DNA of 64,000 bases from an uncultured Actinomycetes bacterium (GTDB lineage: Bacteria; Actinomycetota; CADDZG01; WHSQ01), in assembly GCA_937863385.1 (NCBI GenBank), contig CALMBW010000007.1:1-64000 (forward strand), read 5' to 3'. Within the stretch, counting starts at the first letter, position 1, and each line of letters begins with the position of its first letter. The translations under genes were made by a program, and so were the position numbers. The notes beneath the pieces were generated by a model, which ran no database searches, was not told the origin of the DNA, and saw nothing but the letters and a program-made list of their open reading frames with translations. Below are positions 7,247 through 16,731 of this stretch, piece by piece.

Positions 7247-8407
7247 ATGAGCGAAGGACTGAGCTTCACTTTCACAGACGAGCAGAACATGTTCCGCCAA
7301 GCCGTCCGGGAGTTGGTCGAGGACAAGCTTGCCCCGCGCGCGGCCGAGATCGATGAGGCCGACGAGTACCCATGGGATATCGACGAGCTTCTCGTCCGCA
7401 ATGGCTTCGCAGGGGTGAGTTACCCCGAGGAGTTCGGCGGAGCGGGTGGCGGTGCGGTCGAGATGTGCATCCTGACCGAGGAGCTTTCTCGTGTCTCGGC
7501 CGGCGTGGCCCTGATCCCGGCCGTGAACAAGCTCGGCGCGATCCCGGTGCTGCTGGCGGGACACGACGACATGAAGCGGCAGATCTGCACCGGCATCACG
7601 GAAGGCACGCATCGCATGAGTTACTGCCTGACCGAGCCGAGTTCCGGCTCGGACGCAGGCGCGATGAAGTCCCGCGCCGTCAAAGACGGCGACGACTGGA
7701 TCCTGTCGGGAACCAAGCGTTTCATCACCGGTGCCGGTGCATCGGACCTCTACACCTACTTCGCAGTGTCCGACCCCGACGGTGAGAAGGGCCGCAACAT
7801 CACCGCGTTCCTCGTGTCCAAGGACATGAAAGGGTTCGAACTCGGCCGCAAGGAAGACAAGATGGGCATCCGGGGATCGCCCACTCGCGAGGTGATCCTC
7901 GACGACGTTCGGGTTCCGAAAGAGAACGTGATCGGCGAGGTCGGCCAGGGCTTCCGCTACGCCATGCGGACACTCGATTTCTCGCGGCCCACCGTGGGGG
8001 CGCAGGCATTGGGCATCGCGCAAGGGGCTTTCGACTATGCGAGCTCATACGTGCGAGAGCGCAATCAGTTCGGCAAGCCGATCGCTGCGTTCCAGGGGCT
8101 GCAGTTCATGTTCGCGGACATGGCGATGAAGATCGAAACCGCTCGCATGGCCGTCTATCGGGCGGCGGTTGCGGTTGACTCCGAGGACCCGAACGTCTCC
8201 TACTGGGCCGCCATCGCGAAGTGTTACGCGTCCGATGTTGCGATGAGCGTCACCACGGACTGCGTACAAGCTCTGGGCGGGTACGGATACATCAGGGAAT
8301 ACCCCGTCGAGCGCTTCATGCGCGATGCCAAGATCACACAGATCTACGAGGGCACCAATCAGATCCAGCGTGTAGTTATCGCTAGATCGGTACTCGGCAA
8401 ACAGTAG
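7247..8407 (+). CDS. Acyl-CoA dehydrogenase
   Basis: A flavoprotein of 386 residues covering the full acyl-CoA dehydrogenase fold: N-terminal helices, the FAD/substrate beta domain with YCLTEPSSGSDAG (about 126-138) and WILSGTKRFITGAGASD, and the C-terminal helical domain ending in IYEGTNQIQRVVIAR. The Glu of YEGTNQ is the usual catalytic base of short- and branched-chain members. It would dehydrogenate an acyl-CoA at the alpha-beta bond and pass electrons to electron-transfer flavoprotein. Which acyl chain is used cannot be read. ATG 7247 is preferred; an in-frame GTG lies 6 bases earlier. It is close to, but not translationally overlapped with, the phosphatase gene. Confidence 0.93.
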   Translation: MSEGLSFTFTDEQNMFRQAVRELVEDKLAPRAAEIDEADEYPWDIDELLVRNGFAGVSYPEEFGGAGGGAVEMCILTEELSRVSAGVALIPAVNKLGAIPVLLAGHDDMKRQICTGITEGTHRMSYCLTEPSSGSDAGAMKSRAVKDGDDWILSGTKRFITGAGASDLYTYFAVSDPDGEKGRNITAFLVSKDMKGFELGRKEDKMGIRGSPTREVILDDVRVPKENVIGEVGQGFRYAMRTLDFSRPTVGAQALGIAQGAFDYASSYVRERNQFGKPIAAFQGLQFMFADMAMKIETARMAVYRAAVAVDSEDPNVSYWAAIAKCYASDVAMSVTTDCVQALGGYGYIREYPVERFMRDAKITQIYEGTNQIQRVVIARSVLGKQ

Positions 8408-8573
8408 GGAGCGCCCAGAGGTCCTGATAGGCCCGGGATCCGATCGTATGTGCCGAGCTTGGGTGTTCTTACGATGCGGACCGTGTGAAGGTTGTGTGGG
8501 GAGATGAGATCGTTCGGGCTCCGGCCGGAACCGTCTACTAATGTCATGCGCTTTGGAGGTTTGACGCGCTCAT

Positions 8574-10034
8574 ATGAGATTCAACCCATTCAAGAAAGAG
8601 AAGGATCCGTTCGCTCACGACCTGAGCGGGTTGGTTCGCACCAGCTATCGTCCGAAGAAGCAGAAGCCGTGGCTGCTTCGGCACCGATGGGTGGCCGTCA
8701 CGCTGGCCGTATTCGTACTGCTCATGAGCCTTATCGGCTATGGCATCTATCGCTTCTACAAGTTCCAGGGTGAGATCCAAGAGGACATCCCGAACGTGGT
8801 GGAAGCCGAAGAGGCCCAGCCGTTCAACGTGCTCTTGGTTGGGTCGGATTCCAGAGATGGTTTGACCGAGGATGAGCAATTGGAACTGGGAGCCGACGAA
8901 GTCGCTGGCCAGCGCGCCGACACACTGATCCTGGCCCACATCGATCCCGGGACCAACAAGATCATCATGGTCCAGTTCCCGCGCGATCTCTATGTGCCCC
9001 TATCGACGGGTGAGAGCAACAAGATCAACGCAGCTCTGCTCGGAGGCAAAGGGGAGATGGTGAAGACCATCACCGATCTCACCGGTCTCGAGATCAACAA
9101 CTACGCCCAGGTCAACATCGCCGGGTTCCGGGACATCGTCGACGCGATCGGAGGGGTGGACCTCTGCATCACCGAGCCGATCCCCTTCGATAGCCAAACC
9201 GGTATCGAGGTAACTCAGGAAGAGATCGACGAGTCGCCGCTGATCCACTTCGACGGGGAGCGAGCGCTGCGATTCGTCCGAGCCCGCAAGGTGTTTGCAG
9301 GTGGCGATTTCGATCGGATCCGCAACCAGCAGCGGTTCCTTTCTGCCGCCATCAACAAGGTGACGTCGATCGGGACCATCTTCTCGCCCACGAAGATCAC
9401 TCGCCTCATGAGCGCAGCGGGCAAGAACCTTCGGGTCGACAAGAACACGACCGTGGGGGAACTCGTGTCGATCGGGAAACGCTTCCGAAACTTCGATCCC
9501 AAGAACTATGAGGCGTACACGGCCCCTAACTTCGGGATTGGTAACAACGAGGCCGGTTCGGTCGTGCTCCCAGACATGGCGACGATGGAGGTCATGTTCG
9601 AGCAGATCGCTCGTAACGAGTCACCGCTGGAGGCCGACGGCCTGGTTCCGCCAGACGTTGATATGCCGAGCATCAAGGTCGGGGTCTACAACGGAACCTT
9701 CGAGGAGGGTGTCGCTGCCGAGGCGAAGGAAGAACTGGAGGCTGCTACCCAGGTCCCGTCCGGAACGGTGACGGTGGCAGAGATCGCCAATGCCGATCGC
9801 ATCGGCTACCGCAATACGATCATCCGGTACGACGGGTCCGTCGAAGGTGCCCGAGAGAAGGCCGAAGTGATAGCCCAAGCGGTGCCGAACGCCGAAGTGA
9901 AAGAGGGCAAGCTCACCGGTGACGTGGATGTGGCCCTGATCGTGGGCAAAGAGGGCGTCGAGTTCACCAAGCTCGTTCAGATCGTCCCCATCGACATCCC
10001 CGAGCCGGGCGAGGTACCCCAAGCCTGCAGGTAG
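8574..10034 (+). CDS. LytR-CpsA-Psr (LCP) family cell-wall glycopolymer ligase
   Basis: A 486-residue protein with a basic cytoplasmic N-terminus, one membrane segment (about 41-62), an extracellular LCP domain and a C-terminal LytR_C domain. LCP motifs are clear: NVLLVGSDSRDG (about 85-96), the Arg-Asp pair in QRADTLILAHIDP, QFPRDLYV, and the later ALRFVRAR. The LytR_C part begins near MPSIKVGVYNGTFEEG (about 365). LCP enzymes transfer undecaprenyl-linked glycans such as arabinogalactan or teichoic acid to peptidoglycan at the outer face of the membrane. The nearby glycosyltransferase region (12229-22326) fits a role in attaching a surface glycan. GGAGG lies 14 bases before the ATG, which is rather far. 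Confidence 0.9.
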   Translation: MRFNPFKKEKDPFAHDLSGLVRTSYRPKKQKPWLLRHRWVAVTLAVFVLLMSLIGYGIYRFYKFQGEIQEDIPNVVEAEEAQPFNVLLVGSDSRDGLTEDEQLELGADEVAGQRADTLILAHIDPGTNKIIMVQFPRDLYVPLSTGESNKINAALLGGKGEMVKTITDLTGLEINNYAQVNIAGFRDIVDAIGGVDLCITEPIPFDSQTGIEVTQEEIDESPLIHFDGERALRFVRARKVFAGGDFDRIRNQQRFLSAAINKVTSIGTIFSPTKITRLMSAAGKNLRVDKNTTVGELVSIGKRFRNFDPKNYEAYTAPNFGIGNNEAGSVVLPDMATMEVMFEQIARNESPLEADGLVPPDVDMPSIKVGVYNGTFEEGVAAEAKEELEAATQVPSGTVTVAEIANADRIGYRNTIIRYDGSVEGAREKAEVIAQAVPNAEVKEGKLTGDVDVALIVGKEGVEFTKLVQIVPIDIPEPGEVPQACR

Positions 10035-10136
10035 GCGACTCGTTTGGCAAGCTCGCCGGGAATCCCTATCGTATCCGTGGGTTGGATCAGGCACGGAGAT
10101 GTGGCGAGAACGGATGACTAGGGCAGGGAGAACCTC

Positions 10137-11039
10137 ATGAGATTGGACGGGGTGCACCACATCACATTGATCACGGCAGATGCCCGCCGAAATGTGGACT
10201 TCTACCGCAACCTCTTGGGACTGCGTTTCCTGAAAAAGACGGTGAATCACGATATGCCCACCGTGTATCACCTGTACTACGGGGACGACGCTGCTGTTCC
10301 CGGCAGCCTCCTGACATACTTCGAGTTTCCGGACGCCGGGCCCGGCAGGGCTGGCGCCGGCATGATCCACACGATCGTTTGGCGTGTCCCTTCGACGGCC
10401 TCGCTCGACTACTGGGCGGATAAGTTGGAAACGGCCGGTGTGAAGGTCGAACGCGGCGACACGCTGATCTTCGAGGACCCGGACGGGATGCGCTACGAAC
10501 TGCTCGTCGATGAGTCGACGGATGAGCCTCTGGTTGCGAGCAACCCCAACGTCGATCCACAACACGCACTGCGAGGTTTCGCTGGGGCCAAGGCCTACGC
10601 CTCGGACACGAAGCGTTCCGAGTCGTTCCTCACGCAGATCCTCAGTTTCGAGCGCGATGGCGACGCGTTCTCAGCCGCGGGCAAGGATCGCAGTGCCTTC
10701 TATTCCTACGAACAAGCCTCAGAGGCAGGCATAGAAGGGTCCGGCACCGTTCATCACATCGCCTGGGGTTCCGAGGTGGATGAGCACCAGGCCTGGCGCG
10801 ACGAGATCGCTTCGGTGCACCCTGGGGTCACTCCGATCATCGACCGGATGTACTTCCGCAGCATCTACTTCCGCGAGCCCTCGGGAGTGCTGTTCGAGGT
10901 AGCGACGAAGGGGCCGGGCTTCACCTACGACGAGCCCCTAGAAACCCTCGGCGAGAAGCTGGTGTTGCCGCAGCGCTACGAGCATCTCCGTGAAGATCTG
11001 GTCCAGCGCCTGACCCCGATCGACGACCTCCTGGTCTGA
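10137..11039 (+). CDS. VOC-superfamily ring-cleaving dioxygenase
   Basis: A 300-residue protein with two vicinal-oxygen-chelate (glyoxalase-fold) halves, like the MhqA/MhqE/MhqO dioxygenases of Bacillus. The first half starts GVHHITLIT, with a metal-ligand-type His; the second contains GTVHHIAWG (about 203-211) and ends at SGVLFEVAT, whose Glu completes the usual 2-His-1-Glu iron site. Relatives open hydroquinone or catechol rings and protect against quinones. The start has GGGAGAAC upstream of the ATG. It lies 1 bp from a serine hydrolase gene, the same pairing as mhqE-mhqD. No MhqR-type regulator is adjacent. Confidence 0.8.
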   Translation: MRLDGVHHITLITADARRNVDFYRNLLGLRFLKKTVNHDMPTVYHLYYGDDAAVPGSLLTYFEFPDAGPGRAGAGMIHTIVWRVPSTASLDYWADKLETAGVKVERGDTLIFEDPDGMRYELLVDESTDEPLVASNPNVDPQHALRGFAGAKAYASDTKRSESFLTQILSFERDGDAFSAAGKDRSAFYSYEQASEAGIEGSGTVHHIAWGSEVDEHQAWRDEIASVHPGVTPIIDRMYFRSIYFREPSGVLFEVATKGPGFTYDEPLETLGEKLVLPQRYEHLREDLVQRLTPIDDLLV

Positions 11040-11040
11040 C

Positions 11041-11679
11041 GTGACCGATCTGCAGTTCCGGGTCCGGGAGCCAGAAAGCGATGGCGGCGGCGCACTGATT
11101 CTCCTGCACGGCAGGGGGGCTGACGAGCACGATCTGTTCCCCCTGTTCGACATGTTGGATCCCGAGCGCCGCCTGTTGGGCGTCTGTCCGCGCGGCCCCC
11201 TTTCACTGCCGCCCGGCGGCGCACATTGGTACGCGGTGCATCGCGTCGGCTTCCCCGACCCCGAGACTTTCTTTCCTACCTACGCTCGACTCGCTGCCTG
11301 GTTAGATGACTACTTGGCCGAGCGTGGGATAACCCATGACAACACTGCGATCGGCGGCTTCAGCCAAGGCGCAGTCATGAGCTACGCGCTCAGTCTCGGC
11401 CCCGACCGCCCGCGTCCGGCAGGAACGATCGCTCTGAGCGGGTTCCTTCCCACCGTGGAGGGCTTCGACCTGCATCTCGACAACCTCGGCGGCTATCCGG
11501 TTGCAATCGGTCACGGGACGAACGATCCGATCATCACCGTGAACTTCGGGCGTGATGCGAGGGCTCGCCTTGAGGGGGCCGGAGCCGATGTCACGTGGCG
11601 AGAATCGCCCATGTCCCACACCATCGACCCCAACTACATCGACGAGTTGCGAGGTTGGCTGTCGGCTCTTCGCTCCTGA
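11041..11679 (+). CDS. Phospholipase/carboxylesterase-type alpha/beta hydrolase
   Basis: A 212-residue alpha/beta hydrolase of the phospholipase/carboxylesterase family (MhqD/YodD-like). Visible: the oxyanion region LILLHGRGADEHD, the nucleophile elbow GGFSQGAVMS (Ser near residue 109), an Asp in HGTNDPIITV and the catalytic His in SHTID. Translation starts at GTG 11041, one base after the TGA of the dioxygenase gene, so the two are coupled. In Bacillus this partner of the ring-cleaving dioxygenase is part of quinone detoxification; the same role here is inference. Confidence 0.82.
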   Translation: MTDLQFRVREPESDGGGALILLHGRGADEHDLFPLFDMLDPERRLLGVCPRGPLSLPPGGAHWYAVHRVGFPDPETFFPTYARLAAWLDDYLAERGITHDNTAIGGFSQGAVMSYALSLGPDRPRPAGTIALSGFLPTVEGFDLHLDNLGGYPVAIGHGTNDPIITVNFGRDARARLEGAGADVTWRESPMSHTIDPNYIDELRGWLSALRS

Positions 11680-11752
11680 GCGCGGGGTTTCCGCGGTTTC
11701 CGCGTCGAGAGATGGTTGCGCAGCCGTCGTATTCCGACGTAGAAACTGGGGC

Positions 11753-12187
11753 GTGCAGATCATTCGCTATGAGAGTGAAGAGCAGTTGCGACGGGCCTTC
11801 GGCGTCATGCACGAGCTGCGTACGCATCTTGACGAGGACGGCTACATGGAGTTGCTCGCGGAGATGATCCCGCAGGGGTACGAGCTCTACGGGATCGAGG
11901 ATGAGGGCGAGATCAAGGCTCTTGCCGGCATCGCCGAGCGGACGAACTTCTACTACGGGCGCTACATCTGGGTGTTCGATCTGATCACCACGGAGTCCGC
12001 GCGTAGCCAAGGCTATGGCGAGAAGCTCCTTGGCCACATCGAAGACATCGGCCGGGAGCGGGATTGTGATGTGGTCGCACTATCGTCTGGTGTGCAACGC
12101 GTGGATGCTCATCGCTTCTACGAAGACAAGATGGCCTATGACCGTTTCAGTTACACGTTCCGCAAGAACCTCTCCGGCCGCTTCTAG
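11753..12187 (+). CDS. GNAT-family acetyltransferase
   Basis: An N-acetyltransferase of about 144 residues. The acetyl-CoA-binding signature is RSQGYGEKLLGHIE, followed by VALSSGVQRVDAHRFYEDKMAY, the usual terminal strand-helix of GNAT enzymes. I placed the start at GTG 11753, giving QIIRYESEEQL near the N-terminus; the frame stays open upstream into the hydrolase gene, so other starts are possible. The substrate is unknown. It converges with the glycosyltransferase operon, with 41 bp between stop codons. Confidence 0.75.
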   Translation: MQIIRYESEEQLRRAFGVMHELRTHLDEDGYMELLAEMIPQGYELYGIEDEGEIKALAGIAERTNFYYGRYIWVFDLITTESARSQGYGEKLLGHIEDIGRERDCDVVALSSGVQRVDAHRFYEDKMAYDRFSYTFRKNLSGRF

Positions 12188-12228
12188 CACCGCGGACAAG
12201 AGCCTCCTTCTAACGCAGCAGAGTTTCG

Positions 12229-13452
12229 CTAGGGCGCGATGAGACTCTGGAACAGATCCTCGTAGGCCTTCGCCACTGCAGCAGGGGATGCCCACGTCTC
12301 AACGAAGGTGCGTCCCGCGTTGCCCATGGACTCCAACTCCTGGGGGGACGAGAGCAGCCGCTCTAAGGCGGAGATGAAGGCGGAAACGTCTTCGGCAGGG
12401 ACGGCGACGCCGGCTCCGCTGTCCTCGACGAGACGAGCGATCTCCGTCCCGGGGTCGACGGAGGCGATGACCGGCCGGCCGGCAGCAAGGATCGAATAGG
12501 TCTTGCTGGGAACCGATGAGGCAGCAAGTCCCTTCTTCAGTGGAACGAGGTGGAGGTCCGCAGCAGCAAGCAGCTCGGGCAGGCGCTCGATGGGTTGCTG
12601 ATCGATGAAGTGAACGTTGTTCAGGTCGGAAGCGGTGGACTCGAGGTCTGCGCGGGCCGCCCCTTGCCCATTGATGACGAACGCAAGGTCGTCATGGTGT
12701 GCCAGCTTGCGTGCTGCAGCGATGACCATATCGAGGGACTGTGACAGACCCACGTTTCCCGCATACATAACGACCCGTTTGCCTGAGAGACCGAACTGTC
12801 GCCGGTAGGTGTTCTCGCGCTCGGCCGGCTGGATGGCATCGGTGTCGACGAAGTTCGGGATCACGTGGATCTTGGATGGGTCTGACGTCTTGGCCGCGAG
12901 GTTGTTGCGGAGGTCATCGGAAAGAACGGTTATGGCGGCAGAACGTTCGTAGCAGAAGCGCTCGAGCTTGTGTGCTGAACGGATCAACGCCGGGCTGCTC
13001 AAGACCCCAAGCTCGACAGCTACGTCGGGGTAAACATCTTGGATGTTGAAGACGAACCTCGCGCCCCGGGCCCGAGCGATCAACCAGCCGTCAACCCCAA
13101 GTGTGAGTGGCGGCGAAACAGCGAGGACGATGTCGGCCCTCGCTCCCTTCCTGCCAACGGCTGCTGCGAGGGCACTGAACCCAACGAAGGCAAGGGCCCG
13201 CTTGGGGATGTTGCGCTTGTCCTCTGTGGGAAAGGGATGGAGGCGAAGGATGCGGCCCCAAGCGGTGTCCTCGGTACGAACCAGCTTGCCCTCGAACCCC
13301 TTTTCGATCTTGTGGTCGCGATACCAGGGCAGAGCGGTGATGACTTCGAGTTCGTGTCCGCGAGCTGCCAGCTCGGTCACGATGCGTGTGATGACAGTGC
13401 CGGTGGGGGCGGTGTCGGGGGCGAAGTGGGGGGTCAGGACGATGATCTTCAC
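12229..13452 (-). CDS. GT4-family glycosyltransferase (WcaI/WbuB-like)
   Basis: A 407-residue GT-B glycosyltransferase. The N-terminal domain begins MKIIVLTPHFAPDTAPTG, typical of the WcaI/WbuB branch (fucosyl- or aminosugar-transferases of capsule and O-antigen synthesis). The C-terminal nucleotide-sugar domain has VVMYAGNVGLSQSLD, LVPLKKGLAASSVPSK and an acidic PGTEIARLVEDSG segment. It is the last gene of a three-gene minus-strand operon; its ATG overlaps the upstream stop by 4 bp. Donor and acceptor are unknown. Confidence 0.87.
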   Translation of the reverse strand: MKIIVLTPHFAPDTAPTGTVITRIVTELAARGHELEVITALPWYRDHKIEKGFEGKLVRTEDTAWGRILRLHPFPTEDKRNIPKRALAFVGFSALAAAVGRKGARADIVLAVSPPLTLGVDGWLIARARGARFVFNIQDVYPDVAVELGVLSSPALIRSAHKLERFCYERSAAITVLSDDLRNNLAAKTSDPSKIHVIPNFVDTDAIQPAERENTYRRQFGLSGKRVVMYAGNVGLSQSLDMVIAAARKLAHHDDLAFVINGQGAARADLESTASDLNNVHFIDQQPIERLPELLAAADLHLVPLKKGLAASSVPSKTYSILAAGRPVIASVDPGTEIARLVEDSGAGVAVPAEDVSAFISALERLLSSPQELESMGNAGRTFVETWASPAAVAKAYEDLFQSLIAP

Positions 13453-14603
13453 AACGTGGTTTCCAACGCGTGGTTATAGGCATCCTCAAGGATGCCGGCG
13501 GAAAGGTCCCAGTTGTAGAGCTGCGCGCGCTGGGGTCCACCTTCCACGAACCGCTTGCGCAAGATCTCGTCTTCAACCATCAGGCTCATCGCATCGGACC
13601 ACTCGTCGGCGTTGTCGGGCGATACCAAGAGGCCCATGTCGGCGATCACCTCTGGAAGGGCCGTTGCGTTCGATGCGATCACTGGGCATCCGCGTGCCAT
13701 CGCTTCCAAAGCTGGAGCTCCGAATCCTTCGAAGCGCGATGGAAAGGTCAACGCCGTGGCCTCGCGATACAGAGCCTCAAGGTCGGACGAGGGGACATAG
13801 CCGAGCTGGCGCACCTGGGTTTCGATCCCCAGTTTCCTGATCTCGCTGGTGATCCTCTGCGCCATCTCTTTGGCCACGATCCACTCTTGCCACGCTTTGG
13901 CCCCCGTGAGCACGAGCGTGCTTTCTGGATGGGCACCGAGATGACGCACGAAGGCTCGAAGCAGGGTCAGGTGATTCTTGTGTGGGTACGTGGCGGCCGG
14001 GTAGAGGAAGAACGGTCCGGGTATGTCGTATCGCTCGCGGATGTCGGTCGGTAGCTCTGTTATCTCGCGCGGTGCGATCCCGTGAGGAACCACGATGACC
14101 AAGCTGGGGTCGATGTGCAGCCGTTCGATCACCGTTCGGCGTGAGAACTCGCTTGGAACCAAGACCAAGCGAGCGTGCTCGGCGGAACGCGGCACCATCG
14201 CGCGCAGGAAGGTCAGTTTCGTGCGGGTGAAATACTCGGGGAAATAGAGGAACTGCAGGTCGTGGATCGTCAAGACAGATCGTGTCGTTCGGATGACGGG
14301 CATCGTGCCCCCACCGTGGTGTATCAGGTCGATCTTCTGCCTGCGGCATTGGTAGGCCAGCCACGAATTCTCCCCTGCGACGCGGAAAGATTTCACCTGG
14401 CCGGTCAGCGGCGCGTACTCGGTCTTGAAGATGCTTGCGAGTTCGGGGTGTGCTTCTGCGAACTGAGGCAGAGCGAAGACGACGTACTCGAGGTTCGACC
14501 GGCGCTCATTCAGTCCGCGCAGTAGCCTGGTGAGATAGGTCTCGGACCCGCCAACGACACCGGGCACCATCCACAGGAGATTGATCGCAACCTTTTGACT
14601 CAT
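13449..14603 (-). CDS. GT4-family glycosyltransferase
   Basis: A retaining GT-B glycosyltransferase of about 384 residues. Seen: VPGVVGGSETYLTRLLRGL near the N-terminus, TIHDLQFLYFPEYF, the C-domain start FFLYPAATYPHKNH and the EX7E-type signature FPSRFEGFGAPALEAMARG. The start is ATG 14603, which overlaps the upstream TGA as ATGA and has GGGAGG eight bases before it. It probably adds one sugar of a lipid-linked surface glycan together with its two operon partners. Confidence 0.88.
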   Translation of the reverse strand: MSQKVAINLLWMVPGVVGGSETYLTRLLRGLNERRSNLEYVVFALPQFAEAHPELASIFKTEYAPLTGQVKSFRVAGENSWLAYQCRRQKIDLIHHGGGTMPVIRTTRSVLTIHDLQFLYFPEYFTRTKLTFLRAMVPRSAEHARLVLVPSEFSRRTVIERLHIDPSLVIVVPHGIAPREITELPTDIRERYDIPGPFFLYPAATYPHKNHLTLLRAFVRHLGAHPESTLVLTGAKAWQEWIVAKEMAQRITSEIRKLGIETQVRQLGYVPSSDLEALYREATALTFPSRFEGFGAPALEAMARGCPVIASNATALPEVIADMGLLVSPDNADEWSDAMSLMVEDEILRKRFVEGGPQRAQLYNWDLSAGILEDAYNHALETTL

Positions 14604-15688
14604 CCGGCAGCCTCCCGGTAGGCAGCCGCCGTAAGTTGAGCGGTACGTGTCCATGAGTAGTCGCTGGCTCGTTGGCGACCGGCCTCCGATAGCTGGGCGC
14701 GCAGAGCGGGGTCGTCAAGCACGCGTCGCAGGCCCTCCATGATCGAATCGGCGCTACGTGGATTGACCAGTACCGCGGCTCCCCTCCCAAGCTCTTCGGT
14801 GGAAGTCCCCAACGACGTCACGACCGGCGTTCCCTGCGCCATCGCTTCGAGAACGGGCAGTCCGAAGCCTTCTTCCAGACTAGGGAAACAGAAGACATCG
14901 GCTCCGGCATAGAGAGCGCTTAGGTCCATCGAGTCCATGAAGCCCAGGATCTTGATGTCGGGTCGCTGGCCGGCCAACAGTCGGTCGATGTTCTCCTTCC
15001 AGCCCTTCGGTCCGACCAGAACCAGGTCCATCTCGGGGGCGAGCTTCCCGAACGCATGTAGGAGGCGCGGGAGGTTCTTGCGCGGTTCCATCGTTCCCGT
15101 CCACAAGATGTAGGGCCGCTGAAGTCCGTAGCGAGCTTTGGTGTCTGTCACCAAGGCATCGGCGGCGACCTCAACCCGCACGCCCATCGGCACGAGGCGC
15201 AACCGTTCTTCCTCGAAGCCGCTATCGAGGCATGCCTGCATGGTGGAGGTCGAAGGCACGAGGATCAGATCCGCTTCCCGCCACGCGATCGCCAAACCCT
15301 TACGGAAGAAAGAGACCCCGCGCTTGGTGAAGTTCTTCGGTTCGGTGAGGAACGCCAGATCGTGGATCGTGACGACCAAGGGGGCGGTCCGGGGCGGGAT
15401 GGCGATGGTCGTTGCGTGGATCACATCGACCGCGCCGGTCGCGTCTCGGATGTCGGCACGGCGGAACCGATGCCACAACTCGTACATAGCCAGTCGCCGC
15501 ATCTTCATGTGCCTTACCTCTATCGGCGGCTTCCAGGGATCGGGCGGGGGCTGGGAGTGCTTCGCGGCAACGCCGACCACCTCGACGCCCGGCTGTTCGC
15601 GCAGCGCCCGCGCCAGTTCGATCCCCGCCACTGCCGTTCCTCCGGGGACTTCGTGCCAGCACTGTTCCAACGTCATCGCCACCTTCAC
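14600..15688 (-). CDS. GT4-family glycosyltransferase
   Basis: A 362-residue GT-B glycosyltransferase, first gene of the three-gene operon. It contains EVPGGTAVAGIELARALRE, VVTIHDLAFLTEPKNFTKRG, YILWTGTMEPRKNLPRLLHA and the donor-site signature FPSLEEGFGLPVLEAMAQG. It starts at GTG 15688 without an obvious ribosome-binding site. It is most similar within the window to the plus-strand enzyme at 16731, which suggests duplication inside the locus. The specific sugar is unknown; mannosyl- and rhamnosyltransferases share this motif set. Confidence 0.88.
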   Translation of the reverse strand: MKVAMTLEQCWHEVPGGTAVAGIELARALREQPGVEVVGVAAKHSQPPPDPWKPPIEVRHMKMRRLAMYELWHRFRRADIRDATGAVDVIHATTIAIPPRTAPLVVTIHDLAFLTEPKNFTKRGVSFFRKGLAIAWREADLILVPSTSTMQACLDSGFEEERLRLVPMGVRVEVAADALVTDTKARYGLQRPYILWTGTMEPRKNLPRLLHAFGKLAPEMDLVLVGPKGWKENIDRLLAGQRPDIKILGFMDSMDLSALYAGADVFCFPSLEEGFGLPVLEAMAQGTPVVTSLGTSTEELGRGAAVLVNPRSADSIMEGLRRVLDDPALRAQLSEAGRQRASDYSWTRTAQLTAAAYREAAG

Positions 15689-15750
15689 GGCAAGGAATCA
15701 TGCCTCACATGCCGCTGGGGACAGGAAGCTAGGGGCGTAGTACAGCGTTG

Positions 15751-16731
15751 ATGACCTACGCTGAGGAGGTGAGTGACTTCTTTACAGACAAACGGATCAT
15801 GGTCACCGGCGGAGCCGGATTCTTGGGGCGGCATCTTGTCGAGAAGCTGGTGGCTCGCGGGGCGCCTGCGCCATTCATCGTCCGAAGCAGCCAGTACGAC
15901 TTGACCGACCGTCAGCAGGTTAAGCGCTTGTACGACGACGCCAGGCCCGACCTGGTGATCCACCTAGCGGCTCGCGTCGGGGGGATCGGGGCGAACATGA
16001 AGGCGCCCGCAGACCTTTATGTAAGCAACCTGCTCATGGGCACGTACATCATCGAGGAGTCACGTCTGCGCGGGGTCGCCAAGACGGTCCTTCTGGGCAC
16101 CATCTGCGCGTATCCGAAGTTCACCCCCGTTCCTTTCAGCGAGGACGATCTTTGGAACGGGTACCCAGAGGAAACGAACGCACCCTACGGCGTGGCGAAG
16201 AAAGCTCTTTTGGTCCATGCACAATCCAACCGGGCTCAATACGGACAGAACGCGATCTTCCTTCTTCCGACGAACCTCTACGGGCCGTGGGACAAGTTCG
16301 ATCCCGGTGTGTCTCACGTGATCCCCGCGCTGATCAAGAAGGCGGTCGAGGCGGTCGAGACGGGCTCGGACCACATCGATGTTTGGGGCACCGGCAGCGC
16401 GACGCGCGAGTTTCTCTACGTCGACGACTGTGCCGAAGGCATCGTGCTTGCCACCGAGCGTTACGACGGAGCCGAGCCGGTGAACCTCGGCACCGACTCC
16501 GAGATCGCGATCAAGGATCTGGCAGAGCTCATCTGCAAGCTCGTGGGCTTCACCGGCGAACTCAGGTGGGATCGCTCCAAGCCCGATGGGCAACCACGTC
16601 GTCACGTGGACGCCAGCCGAGCGGCGCAGCTCTTCGGATTCGAGGCAAAGATGTCGCTCGAAGAGGGGCTTCGGCGCACGATCGAGTGGTATCGGGCCAA
16701 CCGCCAGCAGGCCGAGGCCGCAAAGCTCTAG
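15751..16731 (+). CDS. GDP-L-fucose synthase-like epimerase/reductase
   Basis: A 326-residue extended short-chain dehydrogenase that follows GDP-L-fucose synthase (Fcl/WcaG) throughout: NAD(P) motif [22 protein letters not shown], the catalytic Ser region [10 protein letters not shown], and the YGVAKKALL motif with the active-site Tyr and Lys. The family turns GDP-4-keto-6-deoxymannose into GDP-L-fucose. No GDP-mannose 4,6-dehydratase is in the window, so the substrate supply is not shown. ATG 15751 is preferred over TTG 15748. The next glycosyltransferase starts on the G of its TAG stop. Confidence 0.87.
   Translation: MTYAEEVSDFFTDKRIMVTGGAGFLGRHLVEKLVARGAPAPFIVRSSQYDLTDRQQVKRLYDDARPDLVIHLAARVGGIGANMKAPADLYVSNLLMGTYIIEESRLRGVAKTVLLGTICAYPKFTPVPFSEDDLWNGYPEETNAPYGVAKKALLVHAQSNRAQYGQNAIFLLPTNLYGPWDKFDPGVSHVIPALIKKAVEAVETGSDHIDVWGTGSATREFLYVDDCAEGIVLATERYDGAEPVNLGTDSEIAIKDLAELICKLVGFTGELRWDRSKPDGQPRRHVDASRAAQLFGFEAKMSLEEGLRRTIEWYRANRQQAEAAKL

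Noticed and set aside
16152-16730. Upstream extension of the glycosyltransferase frame at 16731
   Set aside because: The extension overlaps the GDP-fucose-synthase-like gene and reads as Arg-rich shadow sequence; GTG 16731 overlaps the stop codon and gives a normal N-terminus.
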